Source: Deinococcus arboris
GTDB lineage: Bacteria; Deinococcota; Deinococci; Deinococcales; Deinococcaceae
Assembly: GCF_009755355.1 (NCBI RefSeq)
Contig: NZ_WQLB01000007.1
Span: 99,927 to 163,926 of the forward strand
DNA length: 64,000 nt
Direction: 5' to 3'
Under the pieces are notes generated by a model that had not been told where the DNA came from, searched no databases, and saw only the letters and a list, made by a program, of their open reading frames with translations. A program made the position numbers and the translations under genes. Positions 18,530 to 30,749 of this stretch are shown here, one piece after another (positions within the stretch are counted from its first letter, which is position 1; the number at the start of each line of letters is the position of its first letter).

Positions 18530-19500
18530 CCGCCCCCGCCCTGACCCTCAGCGGCCTGCACAAAGCCTTTGGCCCCGTCCAAGCCGTGCAGGACGTGACC
18601 CTGACCGTTCAGTCAGGCGAAACAGTGGCGCTGCTGGGGCCGTCGGGCTGCGGCAAGAGCACAGTGCTGCGGCTGGTCGCTGGACTAGACCAGCCTGACA
18701 GCGGCGCCGTGCAGATTGGCGGCCAGGACATGACCGCGCTCCCCCCCGAAGCCCGCCGGGTGGGCCTGGTGTTTCAGGATTACGCCCTCTTTCCGCACCT
18801 GAGCGTGCTGGACAATGTGGCATATGGCCCCCGCGTTCGCGGCGCTCCGCGCGCCCAGGCCCAGCGCCGCGCCCAGGAAGCTCTGGCGCTGGTCGAATTG
18901 ACGGGGCTGGAGGCCCGCCGCCCCGCCCAGCTGTCCGGCGGGCAGGCGCAGCGGGCGGCACTGGCCCGCGCTCTGGCCACCGACGCGCCCCTGCTGCTGC
19001 TGGACGAACCGATGTCCAACCTTGACGAGCGCCTGCGCGCCGAACTGCGGGCCAGCCTGCGGGCGCTGTTTGCGCGGGTGGGGGCCGGCGTGCTGCTGGT
19101 CACCCACGACCAGCGCGAGGCGCGTGCGCTGGCCAGCCGCGTAGCGGTGATGCGGGCCGGGCAGCTGATCCAGACAGGCCCGGCCGAGGCGGTGTTCACG
19201 GCCCCGGCCACCGCCTGGGTCGCTGCCTTTATGGGCGAAGCCAACCTGCTGCCCGCTGGGCCTGGCCAGGTGCGCCATATCCCTGAAACGGCCCTGCACC
19301 TGGGAGCAGGCGAGGCGTGGCCAGCGGTGGCCGCCCCAGCCGGCGAGGGCGGCACGCCGGTCACCGTGACCCACCCCCTTGGCCCGCTGCACCTGACCCT
19401 CAGTCCGCGTGAGGCAACCCTGCTGGAGGGCGGCAGATTGCGCCTGACGGTGGACGACGCGCAGGTGCGCCTGCTGCCCGACGACCGGGAGGGCGCGTGA
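18526..19500 (+). CDS. thiQ: Thiamine ABC transporter ATP-binding protein
   Basis: A 324-aa ABC ATPase. Walker A GPSGCGKST (~38-46), Q-loop FQDYALFPH, signature LSGGQAQRAALARAL, Walker B LLLLDEPMSNLD and H-loop LLVTHDQ are intact. Beyond ~240 there is a TOBE-like C-terminal regulatory domain, which makes it longer than E. coli ThiQ (232 aa) and more like the iron or sulfate/spermidine importers. The GTG start (18526) is supported by GAGGAAGA upstream and overlap with the preceding stop. It powers ThiBP uptake by context. Confidence 0.9.
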   Translation: MTAPALTLSGLHKAFGPVQAVQDVTLTVQSGETVALLGPSGCGKSTVLRLVAGLDQPDSGAVQIGGQDMTALPPEARRVGLVFQDYALFPHLSVLDNVAYGPRVRGAPRAQAQRRAQEALALVELTGLEARRPAQLSGGQAQRAALARALATDAPLLLLDEPMSNLDERLRAELRASLRALFARVGAGVLLVTHDQREARALASRVAVMRAGQLIQTGPAEAVFTAPATAWVAAFMGEANLLPAGPGQVRHIPETALHLGAGEAWPAVAAPAGEGGTPVTVTHPLGPLHLTLSPREATLLEGGRLRLTVDDAQVRLLPDDREGA

Positions 19501-20132
19501 TTGCCTGGATTCTGGTGGGGGGCCGCCTCATCCCTACGCCTCTGCTGGGCACGCTGCCGCGCCCAGACCTCGTGATTGCGGCGGATGGCGGCGCGCGCCA
19601 CGCGGTCCTGCTGGGGGTCACAGTGGACACCTGGGTGGGCGACTTCGATTCTTCGGGAGGGGTGCACATCAGTGCGCCGCGAGAAGTTCATCCCACCGCC
19701 AAGAACGCCACCGACGCCGAACTGGCCGTACAGGCCGCCCGCAGCCGCGGCGCCACCGAATTGGTCATTCTGGGCGCCTTTGGGGGCCGCTTTGACCACG
19801 CCCTGGCCCTGGCCCTGGGCGCCGTGCGCCTGACGGGCGAGGGCCTGCGCGTCACCCTGACCAGCGGCGATGAATGGGGCTGGCCGCTCCTGCCTAGCTC
19901 TCCCCTGTCGCTGGCCCTGCCCCCCGGCGCCACCCTGAGCGTGCTGGCCCTGACGGAGCTGCGCGCCCTGACCCTACGCGGCGTGCGCTGGCCCCTGACG
20001 GGCGCCGATGTCCCCCTGGGCAGCGGCTGGACCGTCAGTAATGAGGTCCAGGAGGAGCGGGTCACTGCCGAACTGGGCGCGGGCCTCGCCCTGCTGACTC
20101 TCCTTCCCGACACAGCAGAGGAGCCGCGCTAG
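19497..20132 (+). CDS. Thiamine pyrophosphokinase
   Basis: A 211-aa enzyme that converts thiamine plus ATP to TPP. Family motifs are AADGGARHA (~28-36), WVGDFDSSG (~46-54, metal/ATP site), KNATDAELAV (~69-78) and GAFGGRFDHALA (~91-102). The GTG start overlaps the thiQ stop. The gene closes the operon, so imported thiamine is activated and its product TPP feeds back on the riboswitch at 14608. Confidence 0.93.
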   Translation: MIAWILVGGRLIPTPLLGTLPRPDLVIAADGGARHAVLLGVTVDTWVGDFDSSGGVHISAPREVHPTAKNATDAELAVQAARSRGATELVILGAFGGRFDHALALALGAVRLTGEGLRVTLTSGDEWGWPLLPSSPLSLALPPGATLSVLALTELRALTLRGVRWPLTGADVPLGSGWTVSNEVQEERVTAELGAGLALLTLLPDTAEEPR

Positions 20133-20150
20133 GGCCGCTCCTCTTTTCTC
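20117..20150. terminator. Terminator of the thi operon
   Basis: Stem AGAGGAGC/GCTCCTCT (20117-20124 and 20137-20144) followed by a TTTT run. The 5' arm lies inside the last codons of the pyrophosphokinase gene. The convergent hydrolase gene ends 11 bp further on. Confidence 0.75.
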
Positions 20151-20160
20151 CCTGCTCAGC

Positions 20161-21531
20161 TTAGGGACACGCCTCCACCCCGGCCCGCGTGCCGCGCGTA
20201 AACCGGCAGCCATACGCCGCCTCGGCGACCACGCTGGGGGTGGTCACGTCGTCGCCGGCGGGTTTGGCCCCGCCCGCTTCCCACTTCACCAGGTCGGTAA
20301 AGGCTTCGACCAGTTCGGCTGGCGTAAATTCGCAGTGGCCGGCGGCGCGCACGGCCCGCTGCACCAGCCGTTCGCCGTTGCCCGCCGCGTTCACTACGGC
20401 GCGGTAGAGCTGCTGGTGCTTGAACGGCACGTAAAAGTCGCCCGTGGTGTGCACAGTCAGTACCGGCACGCTGATGTCGCCGTTCACACGCGGCAGGAAG
20501 CGCACGGTGCCGGGGCGGGCCGGGTTGGGGTCGGCGGCGGGCGTCACGCGCAGGATACCGGCGTTAAATGTCTTCTCGGCCTCGGTGGGGACTGCGCCCG
20601 GTGTCCAGCGGTAGGTGGTGCCCGCGTTGCCGTAAAGGTTGCGCGGCAGGATACCCGTCACAGTGCCGTCAGCGCCGCCCGTGCTCAGGACCGCCTGCTG
20701 CCACTGGGCGGTGCGGAAGCCCAAGTCAAAGACCGGCCGCGCCCCGCCGGTCAGGTTGCGGGCAATCTCGCGCAGTTTGGCGCCTTGCGTGGCGTTTTCC
20801 TGCCACAGCGCGCCGCCCACGCTGCTGAAAGTGGTGGCCAGAATATCGGGCAGCAGCACCCGGTAGGTGTCCTGGCCCTGGGGAAAGGTCTTGGGCCCCA
20901 GGCCGGCCAGTTGCGCGGCCACCAGCGGATAGTCACCCAGCCACTGAAACTCGTACTCCTCGTCCATCACGCCGCACAGGGGCAGGGCGGCGGCGTAAGC
21001 CGTCTTGTTCTTTGCCGTGGCCTGCGTTTCCTTCTCCACGGCGGCGCCGGCCACGTGCCCGCCCATGCTGACGCCCACAATTAGGGTCTTTTTCGGCGCG
21101 GCGTACTTGCCGCCCGTCAGGGACACGAAGGCGTTTGCCAGCGCATTGGTGTCTTCTACCCCCGCCTGCACGTCGTAGGAGTTGGCGCTGTACGAACTGG
21201 CGGCCCAGGCGTACCCCTGGCTCAGCCACAGGGCGCGCAGGGGCGGCGCCTGCACACGCAAGTCTTTGCCTTCGCCCGCATAGCCGTGGGCGTACATCAC
21301 CAGCTGGCCGTTCCAGTTGGCCGGGACCTCAAGGGCGTAACTGGCCTCGCCGTGCAGGCCTGGCAGCTTGCCCTGATACAGGTCGGCGCCGGGCTGGGCG
21401 CTCAGCGCAGGCACAATGGCCGTAAAGGTGCGGCTGTCGTGCAGGCGCGTTTCGGTGGGCAGGGGCGCGGGCTGGGTGCGGGTGCAGGCACTCAGGGCCA
21501 GGGCCGAGAGCAGAGCGGCAGAGACGCGCAT
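20161..21531 (-). CDS. Secreted lipoprotein, alpha/beta hydrolase
   Basis: A 456-aa exported hydrolase. A lipoprotein signal peptide with lipobox ALSAC is followed by a beta-rich domain and an alpha/beta-hydrolase core. The nucleophile elbow VGVSMGGHV (~156-164) has the G-x-S-x-G pattern. An acidic residue in LTVHTTGDFYVP (~365) and the His in AGHCEFT (~410) are likely partners of the Ser. Substrate unknown; possibly an esterase or tannase-like enzyme. The start at 21531 has a strong SD (GGAGG, 8 bases upstream) and begins at the signal peptide, unlike the longer frame from 21639. Confidence 0.82.
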   Translation of the reverse strand: MRVSAALLSALALSACTRTQPAPLPTETRLHDSRTFTAIVPALSAQPGADLYQGKLPGLHGEASYALEVPANWNGQLVMYAHGYAGEGKDLRVQAPPLRALWLSQGYAWAASSYSANSYDVQAGVEDTNALANAFVSLTGGKYAAPKKTLIVGVSMGGHVAGAAVEKETQATAKNKTAYAAALPLCGVMDEEYEFQWLGDYPLVAAQLAGLGPKTFPQGQDTYRVLLPDILATTFSSVGGALWQENATQGAKLREIARNLTGGARPVFDLGFRTAQWQQAVLSTGGADGTVTGILPRNLYGNAGTTYRWTPGAVPTEAEKTFNAGILRVTPAADPNPARPGTVRFLPRVNGDISVPVLTVHTTGDFYVPFKHQQLYRAVVNAAGNGERLVQRAVRAAGHCEFTPAELVEAFTDLVKWEAGGAKPAGDDVTTPSVVAEAAYGCRFTRGTRAGVEACP

Positions 21532-21637
21532 GAAGAAACCTCCGGGGCTGAGGACGAATTGAACTGGGTTTAAAGATTGGAACGCCGCGATGATAGCGCC
21601 CGGAACCTCCCCCCGCCCAGCCTCGTACAGTGCAGGC

Positions 21638-22309
21638 ATGAGACAGGTTGGGATGGGCGGGCGTGGACGAGGACTGGGCTGCGGGTGTCTGGGCTGCGGC
21701 GGCAGCGCCCTGCTGGTGGTGGCCCTGTTGGGCGGCCTGGCGTGGTTTTTTGTGATTCAGCCGGCCCGGTCGTTTCTGGCCGGCTGGCAGGGGCCGGCGC
21801 AGACCCAAACGCAGCCGCCGTCCGGTCAGGCACAGCCCCCAGGGAGCGCCACCTCCACCGGCACCGCGAACGCTGCCCTGACGCGCCAGGACGTGCAGCA
21901 GTTCGTGCGGGTGCGCCGCAAGGTGCGCGACGCCCTGGGGTCGTCGTTTACCGGCGTGCAGACAGTCTGGACCGATGTGCAGAACGGCCAGAATCCCAAC
22001 GTCTTGCAGATGCTGGGCGTGCTGCGTGAGGTGGGCAGCAGCGTGGGGACCGCGCGCCAGGCCCAGGCGGCGGCGCTGAGCAGCGAGGGCATGAGCGCCG
22101 AGCGCTACGCCCAGGTGCGCGCCGGAGTCAGCCGCGCGCTGGGCCTTCCCAATGTGGACTTTGCCCAGGCAGCCCAGGCCCTGCAAAGCGGGCAGGTGCC
22201 TGACCTGAACAGCACGGTGCAGTCGGGCACCGCCCAGGAGCGGGCGCTGGTGGAGCCCTTCCGCCGCGAACTGACCGCCACGGCCGCCGCGGGACTGCTG
22301 GGGCTGTAG
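21638..22309 (+). CDS. Membrane-anchored protein of unknown function
   Basis: A 223-aa protein. A Gly/Cys-rich start (GLGCGCLGCGGSA) leads into one transmembrane helix (~24-42), then a low-complexity Gln/Pro/Ser/Thr linker (~50-85) and a helical outer domain (~86-223) rich in Ala, Gln and Arg. No family recognised. It is monocistronic, between the divergent hydrolase and the terminator at 22328. Confidence 0.7.
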   Translation: MRQVGMGGRGRGLGCGCLGCGGSALLVVALLGGLAWFFVIQPARSFLAGWQGPAQTQTQPPSGQAQPPGSATSTGTANAALTRQDVQQFVRVRRKVRDALGSSFTGVQTVWTDVQNGQNPNVLQMLGVLREVGSSVGTARQAQAAALSSEGMSAERYAQVRAGVSRALGLPNVDFAQAAQALQSGQVPDLNSTVQSGTAQERALVEPFRRELTATAAAGLLGL

Positions 22310-22327
22310 GTCAATCCGCTCTCTCTT

Positions 22328-22358
22328 CCCCCTGGTGCTGGTGTGCCAGGGGGATTTT
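22328..22358 (+). terminator. Intrinsic terminator
   Basis: Perfect 8-bp stem CCCCCTGG/CCAGGGGG with a 10-nt loop, then ATTTTCT. It terminates the gene at 21638. Confidence 0.75.
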
Positions 22359-22454
22359 CTGTACCGGCTTCTCTGGGCCTATGATGACCAGAGGCCCAGC
22401 TGCTGCGGCGCTGGCCCCCGCCCCGTTCCTTTCTGCTGTTCCGAGGAGGCACAC

Positions 22455-22937
22455 ATGACCCGATTTCACCGCTCGCTGAGGGCCGCCGCACTGCTGGGGG
22501 CCGCGCTGGGAGGCGGCGTGCTGGCCGCCGCAACCCTCAAATCATTCTCGATGGACGCCGAAAACGCTTCGGGCAGCGAGAAGTACGTCATCACTGGTAA
22601 GGCGCCAGGCACCTACGAGGCCGATACCTTTTTCAAACGGCTTGAAGACGACGACCGCGACGTGACCATGAAATTCCGCGTGGCCAGCACCCTCGTCACC
22701 TACGACGTCGCGGCCCCGCGCAAGGTGCTGCGCAGCGTGAAGACCTCCACCCGGCAGCTGCTGGTGCTGGACACGCAGGGCAACTCCAGTTTCTCGGAGC
22801 GCTACCACCTGGGGATGTCGGTGGCGGCCAAAGGGGTCCCTGGCCGCTTTGTCTTCTGCGAGGCCAGCGCCGACACGCTGGCACCCATGACCGAAGCCAT
22901 CGCCATCTGCGACTCGCTGACGGTCAAGAAGAAGTAA
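22455..22937 (+). CDS. Exported protein of unknown function
   Basis: A 160-aa protein with an N-terminal signal peptide (FHRSLRAAALLGAALGGGVLAAA), then a small beta-rich domain with two Cys (~138 and 155) that could pair outside the cell. No family recognised. GAGGAGG stands 5-8 bases before the ATG. The stop codon's last base is also the first base of a dispersed repeat. Confidence 0.75.
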   Translation: MTRFHRSLRAAALLGAALGGGVLAAATLKSFSMDAENASGSEKYVITGKAPGTYEADTFFKRLEDDDRDVTMKFRVASTLVTYDVAAPRKVLRSVKTSTRQLLVLDTQGNSSFSERYHLGMSVAAKGVPGRFVFCEASADTLAPMTEAIAICDSLTVKKK

Positions 22938-23056
22938 TACGGACGCCGATTCAATCGTTTGCCAAAACGATTTGATCCGAGCAGGGCGGGTTCCGGGCGT
23001 GGAGGTTGCGAGCCAGTTCTGTTCTGATGTATCAACGGAACAGACGGAATCCATAT
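22937..23056 (-). repeat. Dispersed MITE-like repeat, type I copy
   Basis: It begins ATACGGACGCCGATTCAATCG and ends CAGACGGAATCCATAT, i.e. inverted terminal sequences. Its reverse complement aligns along its length with 33710-33850 and 44592-44726, including the internal block CTCCACGCCCGGAACCCG. It is non-coding. Confidence 0.8.
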
Positions 23057-23273
23057 AAGGCGAATTCCGGCGCCTCTGTGGGCCAGCAAGGCCACCCGGT
23101 CGGCTCCGCAGATGAAGGCAAAGGAGCAGACGGGGTCAGGCGGGGACACACTGGGACGCTTTCGATGGGCCCCTGGGGTGGCCTGAGCATCAGCAGAGCT
23201 AACGCACAGGGCCGGGGCCAACTGTTGCCCACCTTGCGCCTGACGGGTTGCCGCTTCCGCTAAGGTGAGCGGC

Positions 23274-24620
23274 ATGACCACTGACCTTCTGGCGGCGCCT
23301 GCGGCCACCACGCGCTCTGAGGCGCTGTTTGCGCGGGCGCGGGCCGTCACACCCGGCGGGGTGAACAGCCCGGTGCGGGCCTTTCGCAGCGTGGGCGGCA
23401 CCCCGCGCTTTATCGCCAAGGCCGACGGCGCCTACCTGACCGACGCCGACGGCACGCGCTACCTCGATTACATCGGGTCGTGGGGGCCGATGATTCTGGG
23501 GCACAACCACCCGGCGGTGCGCGAAGCGGTGGCCGAGGCCCTGCCCCTGGGCACCAGTTACGGCGCCCCCAGCGAGCGCGAGGTGCTGCTGGCCGAACTG
23601 GTCACGCGCCTGACCGGCGCCGAGCGGGTGCGCTTTGTCAGCTCTGGCACCGAGGCCACCATGAGCGCCCTGCGCCTGGCACGCGGCTTTACCGGCCGCA
23701 AGTACACCGTGAAATTCCGGGGCAACTACCACGGCCATGCCGACGGCCTGCTGGTCGAGGCGGGCAGCGGCCTGCTGACGAACGCCGACACCCTGGGCGC
23801 GGCGGCCCCCAGCAGCGCGGGCGTGCCCGAGGACTACGCCCGCCTGACCCTGGTCAGCGAATACAACGACCCGGCGGCCCTGGACGCCCTGATGGCCGCG
23901 CGCGGTGACGAGATTGCCGCTGTCATTTTTGAGCCGGTGGTGGGCAACGCCGGGGTGCTGATTCCCACCCCTGACTTCCTGGCCGCGCTGCACCGCGTGA
24001 AGGACCGGGGCGCGCTGCTGATTGCCGACGAGGTGATGACGGGCTTTCGCCTGTCGCTGCGCGGCGCCACCGGCCTGCTGGGCCTGGAACCCGACCTCAC
24101 CTGCTGGGGCAAGATTATCGGCGGCGGCCTGCCGGTGGGCGCTTACGGCGGCCGGGCCGAGGTGATGGATTTCGTTTCGCCGCAGGGGCCGGTGTATCAG
24201 GCCGGGACCCTCAGCGGCAATCCTCTGGCGATGGCCGCCGGACTGGCGACCCTGAAAACGCTGGAAGCCGATCCTGGGCTGTATGCCCGGCTGGACGCCT
24301 ACACGGCGGCGCTGGCAGGGGGCCTGCGGGCGGCGGCGCAGGAGGCGGGCGTGGCGATCAGCATCAACCACGTGGGCAGCATGCTCACGGCCTTTCATCA
24401 GGGGGTGCCGGACGGGTCCATTCGGACCTACACCGACGCGGCGCGCAGCGACACCGCCGCCTTCGCCCACTGGTTCCAGGGCCTGCTGGCGCGCGGCGTG
24501 TACTGGGCGCCCAGCCAGTTTGAGAGCATCTTTGTCAGTGCCGCGCACGGCGACGAGGAACTGGGCCTGACCCTGGAAGCCGCGCAGGCGGCCTACGCCA
24601 GCCTGGGGGCCAGCGCATGA
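23274..24620 (+). CDS. hemL: Glutamate-1-semialdehyde 2,1-aminomutase
   Basis: A 448-aa PLP enzyme converting glutamate-1-semialdehyde to 5-aminolevulinate in the C5 route to heme. Motifs: TPGGVNSPVRAF near the start, GNYHGHADGLLVEAGSG (~148-164), the acidic LIADEVMTGFR block (~247-257), and CWGKIIGGGLPVGAYGG (~275-291) with the PLP lysine. Normal length. The ATG at 23274 is preferred to an in-frame GTG 9 bases upstream because AAGGTGAG is then correctly spaced. It overlaps the next gene by 4 bases. Confidence 0.95.
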   Translation: MTTDLLAAPAATTRSEALFARARAVTPGGVNSPVRAFRSVGGTPRFIAKADGAYLTDADGTRYLDYIGSWGPMILGHNHPAVREAVAEALPLGTSYGAPSEREVLLAELVTRLTGAERVRFVSSGTEATMSALRLARGFTGRKYTVKFRGNYHGHADGLLVEAGSGLLTNADTLGAAAPSSAGVPEDYARLTLVSEYNDPAALDALMAARGDEIAAVIFEPVVGNAGVLIPTPDFLAALHRVKDRGALLIADEVMTGFRLSLRGATGLLGLEPDLTCWGKIIGGGLPVGAYGGRAEVMDFVSPQGPVYQAGTLSGNPLAMAAGLATLKTLEADPGLYARLDAYTAALAGGLRAAAQEAGVAISINHVGSMLTAFHQGVPDGSIRTYTDAARSDTAAFAHWFQGLLARGVYWAPSQFESIFVSAAHGDEELGLTLEAAQAAYASLGASA

Positions 24621-25045
24621 CCCTGCGAACCTCTGTCCCCCAGATTCGGCAGGTGCTGACCGACCACAAGGTCATCGCGGTGGTCGGGTTTCACCACGAC
24701 TCCATGCGCCCGGCCTACTACGTTCCCGAATACATGCACCGCCAGGGCTACACGGTCATTCCAGTCAATCCGGCGCTGGCTGGGCGGGGTCAAAGCTACT
24801 TCGGCCACAAGGCGGTGGCCACCCTGGCCGAGTTGGACGTGCCCGTAGACATCGTGGATGTCTTTCGCCGCAGCGACAAGGTGCATGAGCATCTGGACGA
24901 CATCCTGGCCATGACGCCGCTGCCGAAGGTGGTGTGGCTGCAACTGGGCATCCGCGACGATGCCACAGCCCAGGCCCTGACGGCGCGCGGGATTGATGTG
25001 GTGCAGGACCGCTGCCTGCTGGCCGACCACCGGGCGCTGCTCTAA
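24617..25045 (+). CDS. CoA-binding (YccU-type) protein
   Basis: A 142-aa Rossmann-like CoA-binding domain protein. VIAVVGFHHD (~19-28), GYTVIPVNP and VDIVDVFRRSD follow the usual order, and the Cys in VVQDRCLLADHR (~134) is the conserved late Cys of this family. Physiological role unclear. Coupled to hemL by ATGA overlap. Confidence 0.88.
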   Translation: MTLRTSVPQIRQVLTDHKVIAVVGFHHDSMRPAYYVPEYMHRQGYTVIPVNPALAGRGQSYFGHKAVATLAELDVPVDIVDVFRRSDKVHEHLDDILAMTPLPKVVWLQLGIRDDATAQALTARGIDVVQDRCLLADHRALL

Positions 25046-25047
25046 GC

Positions 25048-26079
25048 GTGGCCGATCTTCTGGTGGTGGGGGCGGGGCTGGCCGGGCTGGCCTGCGCGCG
25101 CGACGCCGAGGCGGCCGGCCTGCATGTCCGGCTGCTGGACAAGAGCCGGGGCGTCTCAGGCCGGGCGGCCACCCGCCGCGTCACGCTGCCGGGCGGAGAG
25201 GTCGCCCGGCTTGACCACGGAGCCCGCTTTTTCACCGCCCGCCACGAGCGCACCCGCACCCTGGCCGAAAGCGGCGTGCAGAGCGGCTGGAACGCCGTCT
25301 GGACGCGCCGCGTGGCCCAGTGGGCCGACGGACAGCTTGACCCTGCCGAGGACGGCCACCCCCGGTATGCCCCGCCCGCAGGCCTGAGCACCCTGGGCCA
25401 CACGCTGGCGCGCGGGCTGGAAGTCCACAGCACCGCCGAAATCACCAGCCTGGAGAGACGGGCAGGAGGCTGGCGGGTCCATGCCCGCGACGGGCACAGC
25501 TGGGAAGGGGCGCGCCTGGTGCTGAACCTGCCGGCGCCTCAACTCCTGGCTCTGCTAAACGATGTCCCCCTGGAGGGCACCGCTTCTGAGGGCGCCTGCC
25601 GGACAGCGGCGCAGGTGAGGTTCGCGCCGTGCTGGGCCGCTGGCCTGGTGCTGACGCGGGCCCCGGCCTGGCCGCACCGGGCCACCCAGGCGCGTCACCC
25701 CACGCTGGACTGGGTGGCCCTGGAACACACCAAGCGGCCCTCCGGTCATCCGCCGGCGCTGCTGGTGCAGGCGAATGCCGACTGGAGCGCTGCCCATCTG
25801 GAGGCCACTCCCGAGGACGTGCTGCCGGTTCTTCACGCCGCTGCCACCGAGATCATGGGCGAAGACCTGGAAGTTCAGGCGACCTTTACCCACCGCTGGC
25901 GCTACGCCACCCCGACCCGGCGGGCGCCCGGCCCCTGCCACTGGGACGCTGAACTGGCCCTGGGGTGGTGCGGCGACTGGTTCACCCCCGACGAGCATGG
26001 CCCGCGCGTTGAGGCCGCGCTGCTGAGTGGGTGGGCACTGGCGCGCTGGCTTCAGGCGCCGGCCGGGTCCAGCTGGTAA
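25048..26079 (+). CDS. FAD-dependent amine-oxidase-like (renalase-type) protein
   Basis: A 343-aa flavoprotein. The dinucleotide-binding motif LVVGAGLAGLACARDAEAAG (~5-24) is followed by LLDKSRGVSGRAATRR (~30-45) and LDHGARFFTAR (~54-64), typical of bacterial renalase-like oxidoreductases. A C-terminal FAD-contact segment reads LGWCGDWFTP (~303-312). The substrate is unknown, possibly isomeric NAD(P)H forms as in renalase. GTG start two bases after the preceding stop; third gene of the hemL unit. Confidence 0.85.
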   Translation: MADLLVVGAGLAGLACARDAEAAGLHVRLLDKSRGVSGRAATRRVTLPGGEVARLDHGARFFTARHERTRTLAESGVQSGWNAVWTRRVAQWADGQLDPAEDGHPRYAPPAGLSTLGHTLARGLEVHSTAEITSLERRAGGWRVHARDGHSWEGARLVLNLPAPQLLALLNDVPLEGTASEGACRTAAQVRFAPCWAAGLVLTRAPAWPHRATQARHPTLDWVALEHTKRPSGHPPALLVQANADWSAAHLEATPEDVLPVLHAAATEIMGEDLEVQATFTHRWRYATPTRRAPGPCHWDAELALGWCGDWFTPDEHGPRVEAALLSGWALARWLQAPAGSSW

Positions 26080-26407
26080 GGCTTTGGTCTGGCGTGGGGA
26101 CGAACACCGTCCGAGTCAACTGGGTTGGACAGAACACTGGAGGGCAGCGAAATATAAAGCCGGAACTTAGAGCAGCTGGGGTCGTCATCCTCAACCACTC
26201 TGGGGAACGCCGGGAATGTCGGCAAGATACAGCGGCGAAAGTGAAATTGCGGGGCGACCCTAACCGCAAGGCGCCCCCGCCAGCCGCTGTGACCAGAGTT
26301 CAAGCGCCCAGTTCAAGCCCTAGACGTTGAGTGAACTCAACAGGACGGGTTGTGCCATCTAGGGGATTCGACAATGAAGTAGCTGTAGCACTCATCAGCG
26401 ACCACAG
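26080..26407. other. Gene-free gap
   Basis: About 330 bp between convergent genes. It contains one GGGGCG...CGCCCC inverted repeat (~26252-26279) and no credible coding frame or recognised RNA family. It is AT-richer than its neighbours. Confidence 0.4.
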
Positions 26408-26437
26408 GAAGAGGGCGCCAAGTCAGCGCCCTCCTCT
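26408..26437 (-). terminator. Terminator of recJ
   Basis: Perfect stem GAGGGCGC/GCGCCCTC (26411-26418 and 26426-26433) immediately downstream of the recJ stop on the minus strand, with a short pyrimidine-rich tail. Confidence 0.6.
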
Positions 26438-26444
26438 CTTGTGC

Positions 26445-28579
<2,135 letters not shown>

Positions 28580-28583
<4 letters not shown>

Positions 28584-28918
28584 AGGCCCACCTCTTCGCG
28601 GGGGTCGGGGGCCGCGCCCATGCCGCCCAGGCGCGCCTGCAAGGTGGCGGTCAGGCGGTCCTCGGCCGAACGGCGCAGCCGGGCCTCACGCCCCCGGCGT
28701 GCCCGTTCGCGCCAGACGCCCGGCAAACACAGGAGCGCAGAAAACACGGCCCCCAGCAGGGCAAATACGGCCACCCCGGCCCCCACCGACACAGTCAGTT
28801 CACCGCTGCCCAGCGGCAGAGGCAGGCGCACCAGGCCAGGGTTTTCCAGAGTCACCAGCGCCAGGTAAGCCAGCAGCCCCAGCAGAAACAGCACCTGAAG
28901 AAAGGAAACAAGGCGCAT
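28580..28918 (-). CDS. LapA-domain membrane protein
   Basis: A 112-aa protein with two transmembrane helices (~4-24 and ~44-66) and a basic cytoplasmic tail, the layout of LapA/DUF1049 proteins linked to envelope (LPS) assembly in other bacteria. The start at 28918 places the first helix right after MRLVSF and has AAAGGAAAC upstream. It is translationally coupled to recJ. Confidence 0.75.
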
Positions 28919-29144
28919 CCCCCCAGTGTAGCCCGTCTGGGTGTGTAGAGGCCGGGCTGGTCCCGCGTATAGCAGAAAACCCAGGTGAGCAGCGACCGGG
29001 GCAACGTGTACAGAGGTAGAAAAACGATGTTGGACAACGCTGTCAGAGCGCCCGCCGATCTTCTGACCCGAGGTGGCCGCCATAAGAAAGGAGCTGCTGC
29101 CCAGGTGTTCTTCAACAGCTGCTCAACCTACCGCTGAGGCAAAG

Positions 29145-29170
29145 CAAAAAGCCCTCCATGACGGAGGGCT
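29145..29170 (-). terminator. Terminator of the SLH outer-membrane protein gene
   Basis: Minus-strand hairpin AGCCCTCC/GGAGGGCT with a 5-nt loop followed by TTTTTGC. Confidence 0.85.
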
Positions 29171-29188
29171 CCTTTAAGTGTGCGGCTC

Positions 29189-30391
<1,203 letters not shown>

Positions 30392-30420
30392 GTGAGGTTC
30401 TCCTTCGGTTCAAAAAAGGC

Positions 30421-30440
30421 AGGTCAGCGGAACGTGACCT
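30421..30440. promoter_or_regulatory. Inverted repeat upstream of the SLH protein gene
   Basis: AGGTCA and TGACCT flank an 8-bp spacer 30 bases upstream of the gene start. The position fits an operator or a leader hairpin; no regulator can be named. The rest of the 30392-30749 gap shows nothing else convincing. Confidence 0.35.
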
Positions 30441-30749
30441 GTCCTCCTTTGCCCACCGTAGGGAGCGGGAGTGAGGTCTTTGTGAATTTCAGGAGGCGTA
30501 GACGCTGCTGACCCACTGACAGATGAGAAGAGCCTGACTTAAAGGTGTGAAATGGGAACAAGATGAAAAGAGGTGCTGCCTCAATGAGAGGGTCTTTCAA
30601 GCCTCTGCGGAGCTTTTAAGCCTGGGAGGTGAGAAACCTGTCAGGATCATCACGCTTGGCCCTCATGAGTAAAGACGGTCGCGCTTGAGGCCCTTCTCGC
30701 ACCGATGACGGTTGGAAAAGCGGCCACCGGCCCTGCCTATACTCACCGC

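Noticed and set aside
26080..26407. Structured RNA gene such as tmRNA or RNase P RNA
   Set aside because: None of the conserved sequence blocks of those RNAs is present; only one short inverted repeat is seen.
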